64,000 nt of DNA, taken from Acidaminococcus sp. (lineage in GTDB: Bacteria; Bacillota; Negativicutes; Acidaminococcales; Acidaminococcaceae). The notes beneath the pieces were generated by a model. That model was not told the origin of the DNA. It made no database searches and saw nothing but the letters and a program-made list of their open reading frames with translations. Position 1 is the first letter of the stretch. Every line of letters begins with the position of its first letter. Both the position numbers and the translations under genes were made by a program. Positions 7,975 to 17,294 of this stretch are shown piece after piece. The stretch spans positions 66,189 through 130,188 of the forward strand of contig DXYB01000001.1 in assembly GCA_019416065.1 (NCBI GenBank), given 5' to 3'.

Positions 7975-10602
7975 TTAGTGGATCTGCTCCCCAATCAGGC
8001 TCCAGGCCTGTTCCATAGCTTCTTTGATTTTACTCTTGTCTTTACCGCCGGCTTGGGCCATATCTGGCCGACCACCGCCATTACCGCCCATGACCTGGGC
8101 TACCGCTTTCACCAATTTACCTGCGTGAATACCTTTTTGTACCGCTTCTTTAGAAGCCATAACAAGAACATTCACTTTATCGTCAGCAACAGGGGCCAGC
8201 AGAACCACTACACCACCGGTCTTATCCCGCAGGGTATCCCCCATTTGGCGCAAAGCTCCCACATCGGCCACGCTTACTTCTTGTACCAGAGCAGGTACGC
8301 CGTAAATGGTACGCGTCCCAGCCGTTACATTTTGGGCAGCCGCAGCAAGTAGTTTTCGTTCTGCTTCTTCGGCACGCCGCTTCTCATTGCGTACTTCTTC
8401 TTGCAATGCGGTAAGCCGTTCCACCAGATTACCCGGGCGAGCTTTTACGGTATCGGCTGCTTCCGTAAGAATATTTTCCAATTCCCTGCTATACTGCAAG
8501 GCGCCAAGTCCTGTGACGGCTTCAATTCTCCGCACACCGGATCCTACGCTGGATTCGGACAGAATTTTAAACATCCCGATATTGGAGGTGTTTTTTACAT
8601 GAACGCCGCCGCACAGTTCCATGCTGTAACCTGGCACGTTCACCACTCGTACAACGCGCCCGTATTTTTCTCCGAACAAGGCCATAGCTCCTTTGGCCTT
8701 GGCTTCTTCCAAATCTTGTTCGGATATCTCTACGTCGATAGCATCCAAAATTTTTTCATTAACTAGATCTTCCACCGCCAGCAGTTCTTCACTGCTAACA
8801 GGGGAAAAATGGGAAAAATCAAAACGTAGCCGATCCGGTCCTACATAGCTACCTGCCTGGTTTACATGATCTCCCAGCACCTTTTTCAAGGCCGCATGAA
8901 GTAGGTGTGTAGCCGTATGGTTTCGGGCAATAGCAGCCCGGCGCTCCAGATTGACTTCAAAGGTCACATGATCTCCCGTAGCTAGGGAGCCTTCCACTAC
9001 TTTCCCCAAATGAATGGTGGTCCCATCCGGTAATTTCTTGGTATCAAGCACATCAAAGATACCATTTGATCCCACTAAGCGGCCATTATCGCCCAGCTGT
9101 CCGCCGCCTTCTGCATGGAAAGCCGTATTGGACAAAATCACGGCCAGTTCGTCCCCATGCTCGCCTTTGGATACAGCCTGGGTTTCCCGCAATGGGAAAA
9201 GAGCCGCTACCGTTCCTTCGTGGCTGTCCTCAGAAACCGTCAAAGTTCCCAGCTTTAAATGCCGCGTATCATACAAAACCGGTTTGCCTTCCTGGTCGTT
9301 ACGGGCTGCCCGCGCTCTGTCACGCTGCGCTTCCATAGCCGCATCAAAGCCGGGTTTATCCATGCGCATGCCTTGCTCTTCCAGAATTTCTTCCGTCAGT
9401 TCCCAAGGAAATCCAAAGGTATCATACAGCTGGAAAACATCGGCACCGGAAAGCACGGTTTTCCCTGCTTTCCGCAGAAGATCGATTTTTTCATTTAAAA
9501 GAGCTGTCCCTTGTTCCAGCGTGGCCAGGAAGCTTTGTTCTTCCATAGTGATGACTTTTTCGATATAACTTTGTTTTTCTTTGAGATCCGTATAGTAGTC
9601 TCCGTACATGGAGATAACCAGATCCGCTGCTCCTGCCAGGAATTCTTTGGTAATCCCGATCTGCCGGCCATGGCGCACGGCACGCCGCAATACCCGGCGT
9701 AAAATATATCCGCGTCCTTCGTTGCTGGGCAGGATACCGTCCCCAATCATAAAGGTGAGGGAACGGGCATGATCCGCAATAACTTTCAGCGAAATATCCG
9801 TTTGGGGATCATCATGATATTGCTTACCAGAACTATCGCAGGCATATTGGATCAGCGGGAAGATTAAGTCCGTTTCGAAGTTATTGGGAACCCCCTGCAA
9901 TACGGACGCCACCCGTTCCAATCCCAACCCGGTATCAATATTTTTGTGCTGCAGCGGGGTATATGTGCCATCAGCTTCTTTATTGTACTGGGTAAATACC
10001 AAGTTCCATAATTCCAGGAAACGCCCGCAGTCACAGCCTGGTCCGCAGGTAGGCTCTCCACAACCTTTGTCTTCTCCCAGGTCAATATGAATTTCAGAAT
10101 CCGGGCCGCAGGGACCGCCGCTAGTGATTTCCCACCAGTTGTCCTCCAGTTTCACGATCCGTTCTGCCGGTACGCCGCACACATCATGCCACAGGTCATA
10201 GGCCTCTTGATCATCAGGATACACCGTAATCCACAGTTTATCCTTGGGCAATTCCAATTCTTTGGTCAAAAACTCCCATGCCCAGGGAATCACTTCTTTC
10301 TTAAAATAATCTCCGAAAGAAAAATTGCCCAGCATTTCAAAATAGGTATGGTGCCGGGCGGTATGCCCCACGTTTTCAATATCACCGGTACGGACGCATT
10401 TCTGGCAGGTAGTGATCCGGGGAGAAGGCGGTTTCACCTTGCCCGTAAAATACGGTTTAAGCGGTGCCATCCCAGCGCCAATAAGCAAAAGCGTAGGATC
10501 ATCATGAGGAATCAGGGAAGCACTGGGTAATACAAGGTGACCCCGCTCCTTGAAGAAATCTAAAAACTTTTGGCGAATTTCGTTACCTGTTAACTTTTTC
10601 AT
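7975..10602 (-). CDS. alaS: Alanyl-tRNA synthetase
   Basis: 875 residues, the full family length. The N-terminal class II catalytic domain carries GNEIRQKFLDFFKERGH and GRGYILRRVLRRAVRHGR. The editing domain has the zinc-binding HTATHLLHAAL and SMELCGGVHVKNTSNIG motifs. A C-Ala domain with GGGGRPDMAQAGG follows. It charges tRNA-Ala in the cytoplasm and clears mischarged Ser and Gly. A GGGAGAG site precedes the ATG and a consensus promoter lies about 70 bases upstream. No T-box sequence is present in the leader. Confidence 0.97.
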   Translation of the reverse strand: MKKLTGNEIRQKFLDFFKERGHLVLPSASLIPHDDPTLLLIGAGMAPLKPYFTGKVKPPSPRITTCQKCVRTGDIENVGHTARHHTYFEMLGNFSFGDYFKKEVIPWAWEFLTKELELPKDKLWITVYPDDQEAYDLWHDVCGVPAERIVKLEDNWWEITSGGPCGPDSEIHIDLGEDKGCGEPTCGPGCDCGRFLELWNLVFTQYNKEADGTYTPLQHKNIDTGLGLERVASVLQGVPNNFETDLIFPLIQYACDSSGKQYHDDPQTDISLKVIADHARSLTFMIGDGILPSNEGRGYILRRVLRRAVRHGRQIGITKEFLAGAADLVISMYGDYYTDLKEKQSYIEKVITMEEQSFLATLEQGTALLNEKIDLLRKAGKTVLSGADVFQLYDTFGFPWELTEEILEEQGMRMDKPGFDAAMEAQRDRARAARNDQEGKPVLYDTRHLKLGTLTVSEDSHEGTVAALFPLRETQAVSKGEHGDELAVILSNTAFHAEGGGQLGDNGRLVGSNGIFDVLDTKKLPDGTTIHLGKVVEGSLATGDHVTFEVNLERRAAIARNHTATHLLHAALKKVLGDHVNQAGSYVGPDRLRFDFSHFSPVSSEELLAVEDLVNEKILDAIDVEISEQDLEEAKAKGAMALFGEKYGRVVRVVNVPGYSMELCGGVHVKNTSNIGMFKILSESSVGSGVRRIEAVTGLGALQYSRELENILTEAADTVKARPGNLVERLTALQEEVRNEKRRAEEAERKLLAAAAQNVTAGTRTIYGVPALVQEVSVADVGALRQMGDTLRDKTGGVVVLLAPVADDKVNVLVMASKEAVQKGIHAGKLVKAVAQVMGGNGGGRPDMAQAGGKDKSKIKEAMEQAWSLIGEQIH

Positions 10603-10673
10603 GCAAAACTCTCCCTATTCTTTACGCCGGCGCCCGTTACTGCCCCGGAATTTTTTCCCTTCGTATCTAAAAA

Positions 10674-10702
10674 ATTATAGACAATTTTCACCACTCTGTC
10701 AA
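10674..10702 (-). promoter_or_regulatory. Consensus sigma-70 promoter for alaS
   Basis: On the minus strand TTGACA (10697-10702) and TATAAT (10674-10679) are separated by exactly 17 bases, a perfect match to consensus. The predicted leader is about 65 bases. Confidence 0.85.
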
Positions 10703-10776
10703 TGACATGCCTACGGCACCAAATGTAGATTTTTGCGCACCTGCCAGCGGATATCCGGTAGTTTAGCATACAAATT

Positions 10777-11520
10777 TCACCCTGGACATGCGGTATCATT
10801 TACATCCCTATGTCCCACCACCGTATGCATATTGGGGTCCAGGTGATAAATACGACACAATGCCGTTACCAGATTGGCCAGTGCCTTTAGTTGATACGTG
10901 GTAGGTTTTTCCCACTCAAAGTTTCCGGTTACATTGATTCCTACCGTATGGTCATTTTGTCCGTAGGCATGCGCCCCTATGGTCACAAGTGGCCGTCCCC
11001 GTTCAATGATGCCATTTTTCCGGATGACATAGTGGTACCCAATCCCGCACCAACCATTTTTCAAATGGGCCTGATGAATCTGGGCAGCAGAAATATCCCC
11101 ACTGGGAACCCCCACGTGGTGAATGACAATCATATCCGTTCGAGGCCGAACGTATAGTTTGCCTCGAAACTGTAGATTAGTTTCCTTGATAAATAGCCCT
11201 TCACTAGGGGCTTTATCCCTTGCCGGGTTATACACTCTATTTTTGTCTTCGTCTTCTTGTTCTTGTTTGCGCTGTTCTTCCCGTTCTTTGGCCCGTTCGC
11301 GCCATGATTTATGGCCCCCTTTTGCTCTTTTCTTTCTTGAAAGCGCCAATTGTCCCACCGGGTTCGGTTCCACAAGCAGTGTCTGTTGATCGGCCTGGTT
11401 GTCTCCACGGTTGGAATTCATCCCCAACCGTACCGCCGCTGATGCCAAGGTAGCACCACTGCACAGGATACAGGCACTAAGGGAAAAACATACGACTCGC
11501 TGTAAATATTTTTTATTCAC
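10777..11520 (-). CDS. Secreted N-acetylmuramoyl-L-alanine amidase (PGRP domain), stopped early by an in-frame TGA
   Basis: 247 residues: a signal peptide (FSLSACILCSGATLASA), a charged linker rich in K, R and E (about residues 60-95), and an amidase_2/PGRP domain. Zinc ligands are seen as IVIHHVG, VVGHRDVNDTACP. It would cleave the bond between MurNAc and the stem peptide outside the cytoplasmic membrane. The frame ends with TGA right after CPG. Reading on in the same frame gives 21 more codons starting NLYAKLPDIRWQVR before a TAG at 10711, which is what normally ends such domains. So the stop looks like a nonsense change or a readthrough site; all zinc ligands precede it. The start codon is GTG with an upstream GAGG. 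Confidence 0.8.
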   Translation of the reverse strand: MNKKYLQRVVCFSLSACILCSGATLASAAVRLGMNSNRGDNQADQQTLLVEPNPVGQLALSRKKRAKGGHKSWRERAKEREEQRKQEQEDEDKNRVYNPARDKAPSEGLFIKETNLQFRGKLYVRPRTDMIVIHHVGVPSGDISAAQIHQAHLKNGWCGIGYHYVIRKNGIIERGRPLVTIGAHAYGQNDHTVGINVTGNFEWEKPTTYQLKALANLVTALCRIYHLDPNMHTVVGHRDVNDTACPG

Positions 11521-11542
11521 TCCATGAACGCCTCTTTACAAG

Positions 11543-11577
11543 CAAAAAGCAGCCCGTTGTTCAGACAACCAGGCTGC
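11543..11577 (-). terminator. Intrinsic terminator after the M18 aminopeptidase gene
   Basis: A GCAGCC/GGCTGC stem with an inner GTTGT/ACAAC pairing is followed on the minus strand by TTTTTGC. It lies about 140 bases past the aminopeptidase stop and just before the amidase start. Confidence 0.75.
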
Positions 11578-11712
11578 CCGTATATGCTCTTTATTTGTAT
11601 AAATTGTATTATAGCATCAATTCATGCCCTGTCAAATGAAGAAATCATGACAATCTTCCACACTATGGCAAATGGCCTTCCCAAAGATAAGGAATGCCAT
11701 TGGATAAAAGTC

Positions 11713-13086
11713 TTATTTGCTTTCATAAAATGCTTTATAAGCACGATAGGTCTCATAGGCATCGGCTTTAGACAACAGGTCATAGGGGGAATGCATGCTC
11801 AGCATGGCCGTCCCGCAGTCAACCACTTCTACACCCCAGTCAGCCAGCATAAAGGCGATGGTTCCACCACCTCCTTGATCCACTTTGCCCAGTTCACCAA
11901 TCTGCCAGGCAACGCCATTTTCGTTAAAAATGCGCCGCACTTTTTGCATAAATTCACTATTGGCATCATTGCTGCCGGCTTTGCCCCGGGCTCCGGTGTA
12001 TTTGGTAAGGGCAATCCCATACCCTAATAGGGACGAATTGTCTTTTTCCGTAACCTCCGGGAACATGGGATCCATGCAGGCATTCACATCCGCAGAAAGC
12101 ATCTCGCTGTGTTCCATGGTTTCGTAGAAGTCCAGTAAACTGCCCCGATTCTGTAAAGACAAAAGTTTCATGACAAATTTTACGAAGTAGGCTGACTCCA
12201 TACCGGTATTGCCATAGGAACCGATTTCTTCCTTGTCGGTAAAGAGCGCCGCCTGGGTTTTAGTGCCGGGATCTGCTTGCAAAATTCCTTCCAGATTGGC
12301 ATAGGAGCATACCCGGTCATCCTGCCCATAGGAAGCAATCATAGACCGATCAAAGCCCACGTCCCGGCTCTTCATGGCAGGCACCAGTTCTAGTTCCGCC
12401 GTGGTGAAATCTTCTTCTTCAATTCCATATCTTTCTTTCAGAAGTTTCATTACAGCATCTTGTAGTTTTTCATCATGGTCATTGTGGGAACCAATCACGG
12501 CCTGGAGCTGCTCGCCGGTAACCCCTTCTGCCATCGTTTTCTTCATCTGGTCCTGGGCCATATGGGGCAAGAGATCTGTGATATAGAAAACGGGATCTGC
12601 TTCGTCCATTCCAATATTGATTTCGATTTTTTCCCCTGCTTTGTTATAAATCACACCAATCAGTGCTAAAGGAATACAAGGCCACTGGTATTTTTTGATT
12701 CCTCCATAATAATGGGTCCGAAAATAAGCTACCCCATCCTGTTCATGCACTGGATTCCCTTTTAGATCCAGACGAGGTGCGTCCACATGGGACCCAACAA
12801 TTTTAAGTCCTTCATATACCGGCTCCGTGCCGATGACAGCCAGGATACAGGACTTCCCTTTTTGGTTCCAGTACACCTTATCTCCTGGTTTTAATTCTGC
12901 GCAATCATACAGTGGTTTAAAGCCAGCGGTTTCGGCCTGTCGCAAAATTTCCTTTACTGCCAGTCGTTCTGTCCGCGCCGTATCCAAAAATTTTTTATAC
13001 CGGTCCCCGTATTCCATGACGGCGATTCGTTCTTTGTTATCCATCCGCGCCCAAGCGGATTCCTTTCTGCTGTAGGTTTCTTCCAT
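11713..13086 (-). CDS. M18 family aminopeptidase
   Basis: 457 residues of the aspartyl/leucyl aminopeptidase family. Metal ligands are visible in IVGSHVDAPRLDLK (His, Asp), FTDKEEIGSYGNTG (Glu-Glu), and the C-terminal AMLSMHSPYDLLSKAD (His); VDQGGGGTIAFMLADWG is conserved. It removes N-terminal residues from peptides in the cytoplasm. A GGAGG site lies 8 bases before the ATG. About 110 bases separate it from the yqeY stop, with that gene's terminator between. Confidence 0.92.
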   Translation of the reverse strand: MEETYSRKESAWARMDNKERIAVMEYGDRYKKFLDTARTERLAVKEILRQAETAGFKPLYDCAELKPGDKVYWNQKGKSCILAVIGTEPVYEGLKIVGSHVDAPRLDLKGNPVHEQDGVAYFRTHYYGGIKKYQWPCIPLALIGVIYNKAGEKIEINIGMDEADPVFYITDLLPHMAQDQMKKTMAEGVTGEQLQAVIGSHNDHDEKLQDAVMKLLKERYGIEEEDFTTAELELVPAMKSRDVGFDRSMIASYGQDDRVCSYANLEGILQADPGTKTQAALFTDKEEIGSYGNTGMESAYFVKFVMKLLSLQNRGSLLDFYETMEHSEMLSADVNACMDPMFPEVTEKDNSSLLGYGIALTKYTGARGKAGSNDANSEFMQKVRRIFNENGVAWQIGELGKVDQGGGGTIAFMLADWGVEVVDCGTAMLSMHSPYDLLSKADAYETYRAYKAFYESK

Positions 13087-13132
13087 GAGATTGCCTCCGT
13101 TCTTTTACCTATTGACAGGCGATACTTGTGGA

Positions 13133-13172
13133 ATAAAAAACAGGAGAACATCCGCACTGGACATTCCCCTGT
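13133..13172 (-). terminator. Intrinsic terminator after yqeY
   Basis: A 14-bp stem (13140-13153 with 13159-13172, all paired with G-U allowed) is followed on the minus strand by TTTTTTATT. Confidence 0.85.
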
Positions 13173-13186
13173 TCCTCTGTCTGGTT

Positions 13187-13630
13187 TCAACCCAAGAGAG
13201 ATTTTACCATGGTGCTAACCCGTTTGCCTTCGGCTTTACCCCGGGTTTGAGCGATAACCATTCCCATTACTTTGCCCATATCCTTCATGGACTTGGCGCC
13301 GCTTTTGCCAATGGCATCCTCCACCACTTGCTTCAGTTCCTCGTCGCTTAGCTGCTGGGGCAGATAGTGTTTCAGCACGTCAATTTCCTGCTGATTTTTT
13401 TCTACCAAATCCGGCCGGTTTGCGTCTTGGATTTCTGAAAGGGTATCTTCTCTTTGTTTGACTTCTTTGCTGAGGACAGCCAGCACCTGGTCATCCTTCA
13501 ATTCGGTCTTCTCGTCAATTTCTTTATTCCGTATGGCAGCCCAAGCCATCCGCAATACTGCCAACCGCAGTTTGTCACGGTCTTTCATGGCCTGCTTCAT
13601 ATCGGTTTGTAGAATATCCCGTAAAGACAC
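13187..13630 (-). CDS. GatB/YqeY domain protein
   Basis: 147 residues, mostly helical, with the YqeY core (LRLAVLRMAWAAIRNKEID, LPQQLSDEELKQVVEDAI, KGKVMG-like MGKVMGMVIAQTRGKAEGKRV). The domain is shared with the GatB subunit, where it touches tRNA; the role of the free-standing protein is not settled. I start it at GTG TCT TTA CGG with GGGGGCG upstream, 20 bases after the rpsU stop. The rpsU-yqeY pair is standard in Firmicutes. Confidence 0.88.
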   Translation of the reverse strand: MSLRDILQTDMKQAMKDRDKLRLAVLRMAWAAIRNKEIDEKTELKDDQVLAVLSKEVKQREDTLSEIQDANRPDLVEKNQQEIDVLKHYLPQQLSDEELKQVVEDAIGKSGAKSMKDMGKVMGMVIAQTRGKAEGKRVSTMVKSLLG

Positions 13631-13650
13631 AGTGCACGCCCCCAAACGTA

Positions 13651-13830
13651 TTATCTGGTTTTGCGCTTTCTGGCAGCTTCAGACTTCTTTTTCCGTTTAA
13701 CGCTAGGTTTTTCGTAGTGTTCACGTTTCCGTACTTCGGAGAGAACGCCTGCTTTCTGCGTAGCGCGTTTGAAACGCCGCAGCGCACTGTCCAAAGACTC
13801 GGTTTTGCCAACTCTGATCTCAGTAGCCAT
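13651..13830 (-). CDS. rpsU: 30S ribosomal protein S21
   Basis: 59 residues (starts MATEIRVGKTESLDSALRRF, ends SEAARKRKTR), very basic, matching S21 in length and composition. It binds near the 3' end of 16S rRNA on the small-subunit platform. A GGAGGGAGGG site lies just upstream of the ATG. It is driven by a clear promoter and probably co-transcribed with yqeY. Confidence 0.95.
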   Translation of the reverse strand: MATEIRVGKTESLDSALRRFKRATQKAGVLSEVRKREHYEKPSVKRKKKSEAARKRKTR

Positions 13831-13889
13831 CTATATCCCTCCCTCCACGATCTCTTTCGGGAAGTGTAATTTAACATTAACACTTAGTT

Positions 13890-13919
13890 ATTATACCTTA
13901 TAAGCAAGTGCTATGTCAA
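13890..13919 (-). promoter_or_regulatory. Sigma-70 promoter for rpsU-yqeY
   Basis: TTGACA (13914-13919) and TATAAT (13890-13895) on the minus strand with an 18-base spacer, about 60 bases upstream of rpsU. Confidence 0.8.
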
Positions 13920-13926
13920 CAAACAA

Positions 13927-14262
13927 TTAGCAGGGAGGCCAGCCCAGTTCTTTGCCGCCCAGGATGTGGAAATGCAGGTGAGGCACGCTTTGGCCGCCCC
14001 AGGATCCGGTATTGACAACGACCCGGAAACCTTTTTCCTCAAGACCCAGTTGTTTGACCAGTTGCGGCAGGATTTCTTTCACATGGAGCAGCACGTCAGG
14101 GGATGCCGTCAGGATATTCTCAGTATGTTCTTTGGGAATCACCAGTACATGCACCGGCGCCCCGGGATTTAAATCGTTAATCACGATCACTTGGTCATCT
14201 TCGTAAACTCGTTTGCTAGGAATCTCACCGGAAATGATTTTACAAAATACACAGTCCGTCAT
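13927..14262 (-). CDS. HIT family hydrolase
   Basis: 111 residues with CVFCKIISGEIPSKRVYEDD at the N-terminus (zinc-type CxxC) and the histidine triad HLHFHIL near the C-terminus. HIT proteins of this HinT-like type hydrolyse nucleoside phosphoramidates and adenylated lysine. A GGGGG-containing ribosome site precedes the ATG. It follows mtaB by 25 bases, as in other Firmicutes. Confidence 0.92.
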   Translation of the reverse strand: MTDCVFCKIISGEIPSKRVYEDDQVIVINDLNPGAPVHVLVIPKEHTENILTASPDVLLHVKEILPQLVKQLGLEEKGFRVVVNTGSWGGQSVPHLHFHILGGKELGWPPC

Positions 14263-14287
14263 AATTTCACCCCCTGTACCTACAAAT

Positions 14288-15607
14288 TTACTCTATTATA
14301 ACACCCTTTAGTCCATCCTCATAGATATTTTCCAACAGGACAGGGGTAATTTTCCCTTTGCTGGCTGCCGGGCTATTCGTATAGACACGTAAATATTGCG
14401 GCGTCAAGCCTTCCCAAAGGCCTGTTTTCTTATTTTTTTGTTCCCATAGTACCGCGGACGTTCTGCCCAGCCAGGATGCGCGATATTGCAAATTGCTTTT
14501 TATGTCAATAGCCTCCAGGCGGTGTACCCGGTTTTGCTTTTCTTTATTGGTCAGCTGACCCGGCATACGAGAAGCTGGCGTCCCTTTCCGCGGTGAATAG
14601 GGGAAAATATGGATTTTGGCAAATCCCATTGCCTCTATAAAAGCAAGGGATTGCTGGAAATCTTCCTCCGTTTCCCCTGGAAATCCTACAATCACATCTG
14701 TAGTTATCGCCACATCCGGCACAAGGGTTCGAATGCGCTCTACCAACGCTTTGAATTTTTCCGTGTCATAGGGTCTGTGCATTCGTTTTAGGGTTGCCGT
14801 GCAACCTGCCTGCAGGGGCAAATGCAAATGGGCACATAAACGCTCATCCTGCGCCATAAGCGCAAGCAGCGCTTCATCCACTTCCACACTCTCCAGACTC
14901 CCCAAGCGGAACCTTGGCACACCAGGAACGGCTAAAGCTGCTTTTACCGCATCGCTTAGTTTGGGGCCTTGAGGATTTTCCTTACCATAGCAGCCCAAAT
15001 GGATGCCGATTAAGACGATTTCCTGAAAATGCCCTTCCGCTAGACGAGCCACTTCCTGCTGGATATCTTCCAGGCTGCGGCTGCGAAGATGGCCCCTGGC
15101 ATAAGGAATAATGCAGTAGGCACAGTATTGATCGCAGCCTTCCTGTATTTTTAGGAAGGCCCGGTTACGACTTTGGTCCACCGCCGCCTCCATATTTTCA
15201 AAGGCATCTCCCACGTTCATCGTATGTACGATGTTAAGCGGTGCATGTTCCGGTGTTTCTTCCAAGCGCCGTTTCACCAGTGTCACCACTTGTTTCCGAT
15301 CCTGGCTGCCGATCAAAATATCCACACCGGGGATTTCCAATACTTCCTCCGGAGAAGTCTGGGGATAGCAGCCAGTTACCACAATGAGAGGTTTGGGATG
15401 CATACGGCTGACCCGGTGAATAATCCGGCGACTTTTTCCTTGTCCAGCATTGGTCACCACACAGGTATTAATCAGCACAATATCTGCCGGATGTTCTTCG
15501 TCAAAGGGTACCACGGAAAATCCATCCTGCGCAAACAGTTTTTCCATGCTAGCGGTGTCCGATTGATTCACCTTGCAGCCCAATGTATAAAAAGCAATGG
15601 TTTTCAT
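14288..15607 (-). CDS. mtaB: tRNA t6A37 methylthiotransferase MtaB
   Basis: 439 residues with three methylthiotransferase parts. The N-terminal UPF0004 domain carries cluster cysteines at 11, 49 and 80. The radical-SAM motif CDQYCAYC is at 158-165. The C-terminal TRAM-type region follows. It adds a methylthio group to t6A37 of tRNAs reading ANN codons, using two [4Fe-4S] clusters. LGCKVNQSDTASME distinguishes it from MiaB (LGCxMN). It lies 11 bases after rsmE. Confidence 0.93.
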   Translation of the reverse strand: MKTIAFYTLGCKVNQSDTASMEKLFAQDGFSVVPFDEEHPADIVLINTCVVTNAGQGKSRRIIHRVSRMHPKPLIVVTGCYPQTSPEEVLEIPGVDILIGSQDRKQVVTLVKRRLEETPEHAPLNIVHTMNVGDAFENMEAAVDQSRNRAFLKIQEGCDQYCAYCIIPYARGHLRSRSLEDIQQEVARLAEGHFQEIVLIGIHLGCYGKENPQGPKLSDAVKAALAVPGVPRFRLGSLESVEVDEALLALMAQDERLCAHLHLPLQAGCTATLKRMHRPYDTEKFKALVERIRTLVPDVAITTDVIVGFPGETEEDFQQSLAFIEAMGFAKIHIFPYSPRKGTPASRMPGQLTNKEKQNRVHRLEAIDIKSNLQYRASWLGRTSAVLWEQKNKKTGLWEGLTPQYLRVYTNSPAASKGKITPVLLENIYEDGLKGVIIE

Positions 15608-15618
15608 CTTGCCGTGTT

Positions 15619-16353
15619 TTATCCTCCCAAATTTCCCGTCTCGTACATAATGGCTGTAAGGGCAGCCAGCGCCGCTGTTTCCGTGCGCATGATCCGGGGT
15701 CCCAGACTGACGCTCTGCCAGCCTTGTTCCTGCAAAAAGGAAAATTCCTCTTTAGAGATACCTCCCTCTGGCCCGATCAAAAAGGCTGCCGAATGAATTT
15801 CCGGATGGGCGTGCAGTACATCCCGTATGCCTCGTGTATCTTCCACTTCATACGCCACAATTTTTAGGTCTGCCTTACAGCCCTGTACCCCATCACGAAA
15901 AGGCTGCGGAACCATGACTTGCGGGACGATATCTCGCTTGCTCTGTTTAGCCGCCGCTTCCGCAATCTTTTTCCAGCGTATTTGTTTTTTTAACGCTTTG
16001 TCTGCATCCAGCCGTACTACAGAATGTTCCATCATAACCGGGTAAACGCTATGAATCCCCAGTTCCACGGCCTTTTGGATTACCCACTCCATCTTGTCCT
16101 GCTTAGGCAGGCCTTGCAGCAGCGTCACCGCAATGGATGGCTCATGATTGGGATCCATAGTTTCCACCACGTGAAGCAACACCTGGCTATCCTTAAAACC
16201 TGTGATTTTCATCACCGCTGTGACCTGGTCCAGGCTGACGATTTGGATATTCTCTCCCTGTTTCAGGCGCAGTACATGGGTAATATGATGGGCGTCCTGT
16301 CCATCAATGTACATGGTATCCTGAAAATCCCGGTTTACAAAAAAACGGTACAT
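15619..16353 (-). CDS. rsmE: 16S rRNA m3U1498 methyltransferase RsmE
   Basis: About 244 residues with an N-terminal PUA-like domain (MYRFFVNRD, HHITHVLRLKQGENI) and a C-terminal SPOUT knot (FLIGPEGGISKEEFSF, LGPRIMRTETAALAALT). It methylates U1498 of 16S rRNA. The ATG of MYRFFV overlaps the prmA stop as TAATG, so translation is coupled; a start 33 bases further upstream lacks support. Confidence 0.93.
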   Translation of the reverse strand: MYRFFVNRDFQDTMYIDGQDAHHITHVLRLKQGENIQIVSLDQVTAVMKITGFKDSQVLLHVVETMDPNHEPSIAVTLLQGLPKQDKMEWVIQKAVELGIHSVYPVMMEHSVVRLDADKALKKQIRWKKIAEAAAKQSKRDIVPQVMVPQPFRDGVQGCKADLKIVAYEVEDTRGIRDVLHAHPEIHSAAFLIGPEGGISKEEFSFLQEQGWQSVSLGPRIMRTETAALAALTAIMYETGNLGG

Positions 16354-17294
16354 TACATTTTCCTTCCCATGGTCACGGCGCACCATCCCGCTTTGCGGTG
16401 CACATCCAGAATCTGTAAGCCCTGTTTTTCCGCAGCCGCTTCCACTTCCGGCAACCGCTCTTCTATGATACCGCTGGCCAAGAAACGGCCATGTTCTTTT
16501 AGCTTAACTGCAACTTCCGGCATAACTGCAACAATAACGGCAGCAATAATATTGGCCACAATAAGGTCGGCGTTCCCTTTTGTTGCCTCTAGCAGATTGC
16601 CCTGGCTTACTGTAATGGTACCAGTAAGCTGATTTTGCGCAATATTCTCCCTGGCCACTTCTACGGCTTTGGCATCAATGTCCACAGCATACACCTGCCG
16701 TGCACCCAAAAGCGCCGCCGTCATGGCCAAAATCCCGCTGCCGGTTCCTACGTCAAAGACAACCATATCCGGGGCTATCAGCTCTTCCAGTCGCTGTATG
16801 CACATACTGGTAGTGGCATGGGTCCCCGTGCCAAAAGCCATGCCAGGATCCAATACAATGACTTTTTCTCCTTGCTTAGGAGTGTATTTCTCCCAGGAAG
16901 GATTAATCACTATTTTCTTCCCCACATGGGTGGTATGGAAGAATTGCTTCCACTGGTTGGCCCAATCTTTTTCACTGATGGTTTGAAAAAATGTGGGGCC
17001 AAAGCGAAACTCCCCAATCCGTTGGGTAATGGTGTTCAGCCCTTGTTCAATACGATCCAGTTTTTTCTGCAATTCCCCATTTTCCGGATAGTAGGCTGTT
17101 ACCGTCACCACCTCCGGGTTTTCCTGCTCTGGAATATCGCACAATTCCCAAGTATCACTTTGCCGCAGGTCATTTAAAAGCTTGGGGTCTTCAATCACTA
17201 CCCCGTTGCGGGCTCCTGTTTCTTCTAATAGGTCTGCCACCGCTTCTACGGCCGCATGCGTAACTTTAATGCTAACTGCCAGCCACTGTTCCAT
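16353..17294 (-). CDS. prmA: Ribosomal protein L11 methyltransferase PrmA
   Basis: About 313 residues. An N-terminal L11-recognition domain is followed by a Rossmann methyltransferase with DPGMAFGTGTHATT, VFDVGTGSGILAMTAA and the NPPY-like DLIVANIIA. It trimethylates ribosomal protein L11. The start at MEQWLAVSIKV has an AAGGAG site; seven further codons upstream are possible. It overlaps the end of rsmI by 23 bases. Confidence 0.93.
   Translation of the reverse strand: MEQWLAVSIKVTHAAVEAVADLLEETGARNGVVIEDPKLLNDLRQSDTWELCDIPEQENPEVVTVTAYYPENGELQKKLDRIEQGLNTITQRIGEFRFGPTFFQTISEKDWANQWKQFFHTTHVGKKIVINPSWEKYTPKQGEKVIVLDPGMAFGTGTHATTSMCIQRLEELIAPDMVVFDVGTGSGILAMTAALLGARQVYAVDIDAKAVEVARENIAQNQLTGTITVSQGNLLEATKGNADLIVANIIAAVIVAVMPEVAVKLKEHGRFLASGIIEERLPEVEAAAEKQGLQILDVHRKAGWCAVTMGRKM

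Noticed and set aside
10603..10673. T-box upstream of alaS
   Set aside because: The conserved GGGTGGTACC sequence is absent; only a short leader after a consensus promoter is seen.
10777..10779. Selenocysteine reading of the amidase UGA
   Set aside because: No selenocysteine hairpin is visible after the codon and the position is normally Asp or Glu, not Cys.
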